Part shown: positions 60,583 through 64,000 of the stretch, piece by piece | Layout of the letters: the number at the start of each line of letters is the position of its first letter | Position numbering within the stretch: the stretch's first letter is position 1 | Assembly: GCA_025403435.1 (NCBI GenBank) | Contig: CM046333.1 | Coordinates: 18,749,770-18,813,769 of the forward strand | Direction: 5' to 3' | From: Artocarpus heterophyllus | Taxonomy: Eukaryota > Streptophyta > Magnoliopsida > Rosales > Moraceae | Length of the DNA: 64,000 nucleotides | Translations under genes and position numbers: made by a program | The notes under the pieces: model-generated | Seen by the model: only the letters and a program-made list of their open reading frames with translations | Told to the model about the DNA's origin: nothing | Database searches by the model: none

Positions 60583-63500
60583 GAAAAGAGCTATGGATTC
60601 CGTATCTATGAATGACAAGTCTATGCAATCAAGTGTTAAAGTCACTTTACTTGAAAACTCCTGAAAACTCTCGAAGTAAATATATGAATGACAAGTCTTG
60701 CACTAAGTGAGTAAATATGACATATCTTGCATCCCTAGAGTCTTCACATATCTCTTGAAAACTCTCGCAGTTAGTGCCATTGTGAATAGATCAACTAAAT
60801 TGTCCTCCGACGTGATTTTGCATGCAGTAACACGCCGCCTTCAGCGAAGTCTTTTATTAGATGATACTTCTAATGAATATGCTTACTTTGTAGTGTTATC
60901 ACAATACAGCAATATTGCCTTATCCATACTAGGAACTACCTCAAAATCCTCAAGGAATTTGTGGAACCACACTGCTTCTTTCGAAGCATCACTAACTGCC
61001 ACATGCTTGGCCTCCATCGTTGAATCCGAAGTGCAATCTTACTTTACACTTCTCCAAACAATGGCACGGCTACCTAGAGTAAACACAAAACTAGAAGTTG
61101 ATTTTCTTGAATCGAAACAGGATTGAAAATCCGAATCAGTGTACCCTAGAGGTGTAGATCCTCACTTGAATACCCAAGCATATACCCACGAGTCCTTCTT
61201 AGGTACTTGAAAATATGCTTGACTGCAACCCAGTGGTTTGATCCTAGATCTGATTGAAATCAACTTACTATCCTAACCGCATAACAAATATCCAGTTGTG
61301 TACGAAGCATAGCATACATGAGACTACCCACTACCGAAGCATAAGGCACCTTCTTCATGTATTCTCTTTCTTTATCATACTTTGATGAGTCTTTCTTAGA
61401 AAGAGTGATTTTAGACCTAGATGGTTGCCCACATTTCTTGGAATTCTACATTGCATACTTCTTGAGAATTTTATTTATGTATGCTACTTGGGACAAATTT
61501 ATCATTTTGTTCTTCCTATCTTGAAAGATATGGATACTAAGAACATAATTAGCTTCACCCAAGTTTTTCATGTTATACTGCTTAGTCAACCACAATTTGA
61601 TCGATAATAATGCCCCAACATTATTGCTGATCAATTGAATGTCATCTACATAGAGCAGTAGAAAAACCACCTTCCCATCCTTAATGTGTTTGTAAACACA
61701 TGGTTTGGCCATGTTTTGTTTGAATCCATAAGTTTTGATCACCTAATAAAATCTTATGTTCCAAGAGCAGGAAGCCTACTTAAGTTCATAAATTGACTTT
61801 AGCAACTTATAGACCTTAATCTTTTGACCTTTAGCCTTGAACCCGTCTGGCTATACCATATATATTGACTCAACAAGATAGCCATTTAGAAAGGTCGTCT
61901 TGACATCCATTTGCTAAATCTCGTAATCGAGAGCAATAGCTATAGATAAGAGAATATGGATGGACTTAAGCATGGCTACAGGCAAAAAGGTTTCCTCATA
62001 ATTGATTCCTTCCTTTTGTGTGTATCCCTTAGCTACCAGTCTAGTCTTATAGGTTACGACTTTCCCATCTTCTCCTTTTTTTCTCTTATAGATCCACTTA
62101 TACCCTATAGGTTTTACCCCTTTAGGAAGATCCATAAGTTTCTAGACTCGATAAGTCTCTACAGACTTCATCTCAGTGTTCATAGCTTCTATCTAGAGCT
62201 TTCAATCAACATCCTCCATAAAATCTACATAAGTACAAAGATCCCTGTCTTGTTTAGCCAGTTCAACAAAGGAGGCTTCATGATTAAACATATACCTCTC
62301 GGGTTGAAGCTCGATCCTCCTACTACGCTAAAGTCCCTTAGGTTGTTGTTCGGTTGGTTTTTCTACATTGATTGGATTGGTTTCAATCGGAACCCCCAGA
62401 GTGATCGAATCACTTGCCGACTCTTCAAGTATCACTTTACTTCGAGGCTTAAAGTCATTCATATAACTTTCCTCATGGAATGTTGTATTCATTGAAACCA
62501 TGACTCTATTTTCTTTTGGGTTATAAAAGTAGCCCCCTTTAGTTCCTTTTGGATATCCTACAAGCACACAAACTTTCAAATGTACTTTCAACTTATTCGC
62601 TTCCTTATACAGGACATAAGCCAGACATCCCCATATGCTAATACGGTTTAAGGATTTCTTCCTACCTGTCCACAACTCATGAGGAGTTTTAGGAACCGAT
62701 TTTGAAGGCACATTGTTCAAAAGATAACATGCAGTTTATAATGCATATCCCCAAAAGGATAAAGGTAATGTCAAATAACTCATCATAGACCTAATCATGT
62801 CCAACAAAGTCCTATTCCTTCTCTTAGCTATGCCATTCTACTATGGAGTACTTAGCGTAGTCCAATAGGATAAAATCCCATTCTCTAACAAGTGTTCTAA
62901 GAAGTCATTAAAGAGGTATTCACCACCTCAATCAGATCGAATTGCCTTTATGGGTTTAAGAAATTGCTTTTTTCCTTCAGCCTAAAACTCCTTGAACTTG
63001 CCAAAAGCTTGGCTTTTCTAATGTATTAGGTATACGTACCCATACCTTGAGTAATCATCAATAAAAGTGATAAAGTACTTATACCCTCCACGTGCCCTGA
63101 TGTTTATGGGACCACAAACATCACTATGCACAAGTTCTAGAACCACTTTGGCCCAATTGCCCTTAGATCTAAATAGTCTTTTGGTCATTTTAACCTCTAA
63201 ACAAAATTCACATTATGGTATAGATTTCACCTCTAAGTGACTTAAATGTCAAACCCTTACTAACCTTTGAATCTTGTTCATGCTAATATGACCTAATCGT
63301 AAATGCTAGAGATAAGTCTTATTAGAGTGAAAGTCTTAAGTCTTTTAGAGTTATTATCATTAACCTCAGTGTTAAGTAGTATGTCCATCTTAGGTTTGAT
63401 AAAATATAGATTGTTTTGCATCCATCTATCACAAGTAAAAGATATATTTTTATGAATTACCACTTTATTATTAAAAGAAACTGACTAAGAATCTTTAAAT

Positions 63501-64000
63501 AAACAAGCTACAGATATCAAGTTCCCTTTACGTCTAGGAACATAAAAACAATCTTTCAAAACAAAAATCCTATAATTATCAAAGTAAAGATAGACATCTC
63601 CTATTGCTTTAGCCAACACCAAGGATCCATCGCCCATCCGAAGCGTGAAGTCTTTAGGTAGTAGACTTCTTGTTTCTTTGAACCCCTGTAGAGAAACACA
63701 AACATGATTAGTTGCTCTAGAATCTATGCCCTAAATGTCACTTGATTCCTCAACTAAACAAGTTTCAATAACCAGAAGATCACACTTACCTCCTCATGAA
63801 AAGAAGTCCTTGCAATTCTTCTTGATGTGCCCAACTTTCCCACAGTAAGAACACTTCAGCTTCTTTGGATTCTTCTTTTTCTTCTTCTTATTCTTGCCAT
63901 GTGCTGGAATAGAAAATTTCCTATTCTTAGCCCTCTGCTTCCTTCCATTCTCTGGATTAGGATTAAAACTAGAGGCAGCTGCCAAGTTGGCCTCATCACC
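60583..64000 (-). mobile_element. Copia C: copia A-family element, runs off the window
   Basis: Minus-strand sequence at 60583-60702 includes ATACGGAATCCATAGCTC, a match to part of the copia A LTR (29950), so only about 120 bp of the roughly 2-kb 3' LTR remains. The coding part runs from 60705 to beyond the window. The 5' end (5' LTR and start of gag) is outside. Confidence 0.75.
60703..64000 (-). pseudogene. Copia C gag-pol polyprotein, decayed and partial
   Basis: From the right edge leftwards: the end of gag with a Lys-rich region and an intact CCHC knuckle (CSYCGKVGHIKKNC, 63794-63985), protease region (63720), and integrase (63100-62900). The integrase end is at 62328-62720 (TPHELWTGRKKSLNRISIWG), RT at 61914-62135 and 61446-61742 (LLYVDDIQLISNNVGALL, catalytic YVDD kept), and RNase H at about 61440-60705. 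The last residues match the end of copia A (MSYLLT). Stops and frame changes break it into pieces, but it is less decayed than copia A in the knuckle and RT box. Confidence 0.85.

Overview
The window is a transposable-element desert from a nuclear plant genome, most likely a flowering plant. The evidence is AT-rich DNA, Ty1-copia and Ty3-gypsy (chromovirus-type) polyproteins, initiator-Met-tRNA primer sites, long LTRs, TIR elements and plant-type low-complexity DNA. The species cannot be fixed from the sequence. Almost every coding region is a decayed retrotransposon polyprotein. The one convincing host-type gene is a small secreted cysteine-rich (defensin-like) peptide gene on the minus strand at 55796-56134.

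Layout. 1-3320: 3' part of a non-autonomous LTR element (plant transposon protein plus a 1.5 kb LTR). 3321-6712: 3' end and LTR of a Tat/Athila-like gypsy element. 7333-8386: a Mutator-like TIR element with a GC-rich interior. 9359-10870: two LTR-like fragments. 10876-31343: a complete Ty1-copia element (copia A, LTRs of about 2 kb), whose leader is interrupted by a complete minus-strand Ty3-gypsy element (gypsy A, 14073-24893, LTRs of about 2.95 kb).

31691-54427: a second copia element (copia B) with three further insertions. A solo LTR related to gypsy A (33613-49855, target duplication GTTCC) is itself split by a complete plus-strand gypsy element (gypsy C, 34438-47293, target duplication GGCGT). 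A second solo LTR (about 51125-52632) sits in the reverse transcriptase region. This is a three-level nest whose order follows from the duplications. 54428-58877: low-density sequence holding the defensin-like gene, a TIR element and microsatellites. 59113-60582: 3' end of a chromovirus (gypsy D). 60583-64000: a minus-strand copia element (copia C) of the same family as copia A, running off the window.

Main observations: (1) the defensin-like gene with a TATA box, signal peptide, six-cysteine domain and poly(A) signal, interrupted by one in-frame TGA that a 75-nt GC-AG intron could remove; (2) clusters of a TTCGGCCTGCCGA-like motif in the LTRs or leader of three unrelated retrotransposon families; (3) an extra gag-like ORF with a strongly acidic tail between primer site and gag of gypsy C; (4) gypsy C decay purely by in-frame stops, with no frameshift. 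Coordinates of LTRs with recognised TG...CA ends and target duplications are exact to a base or two; other element limits are approximate.
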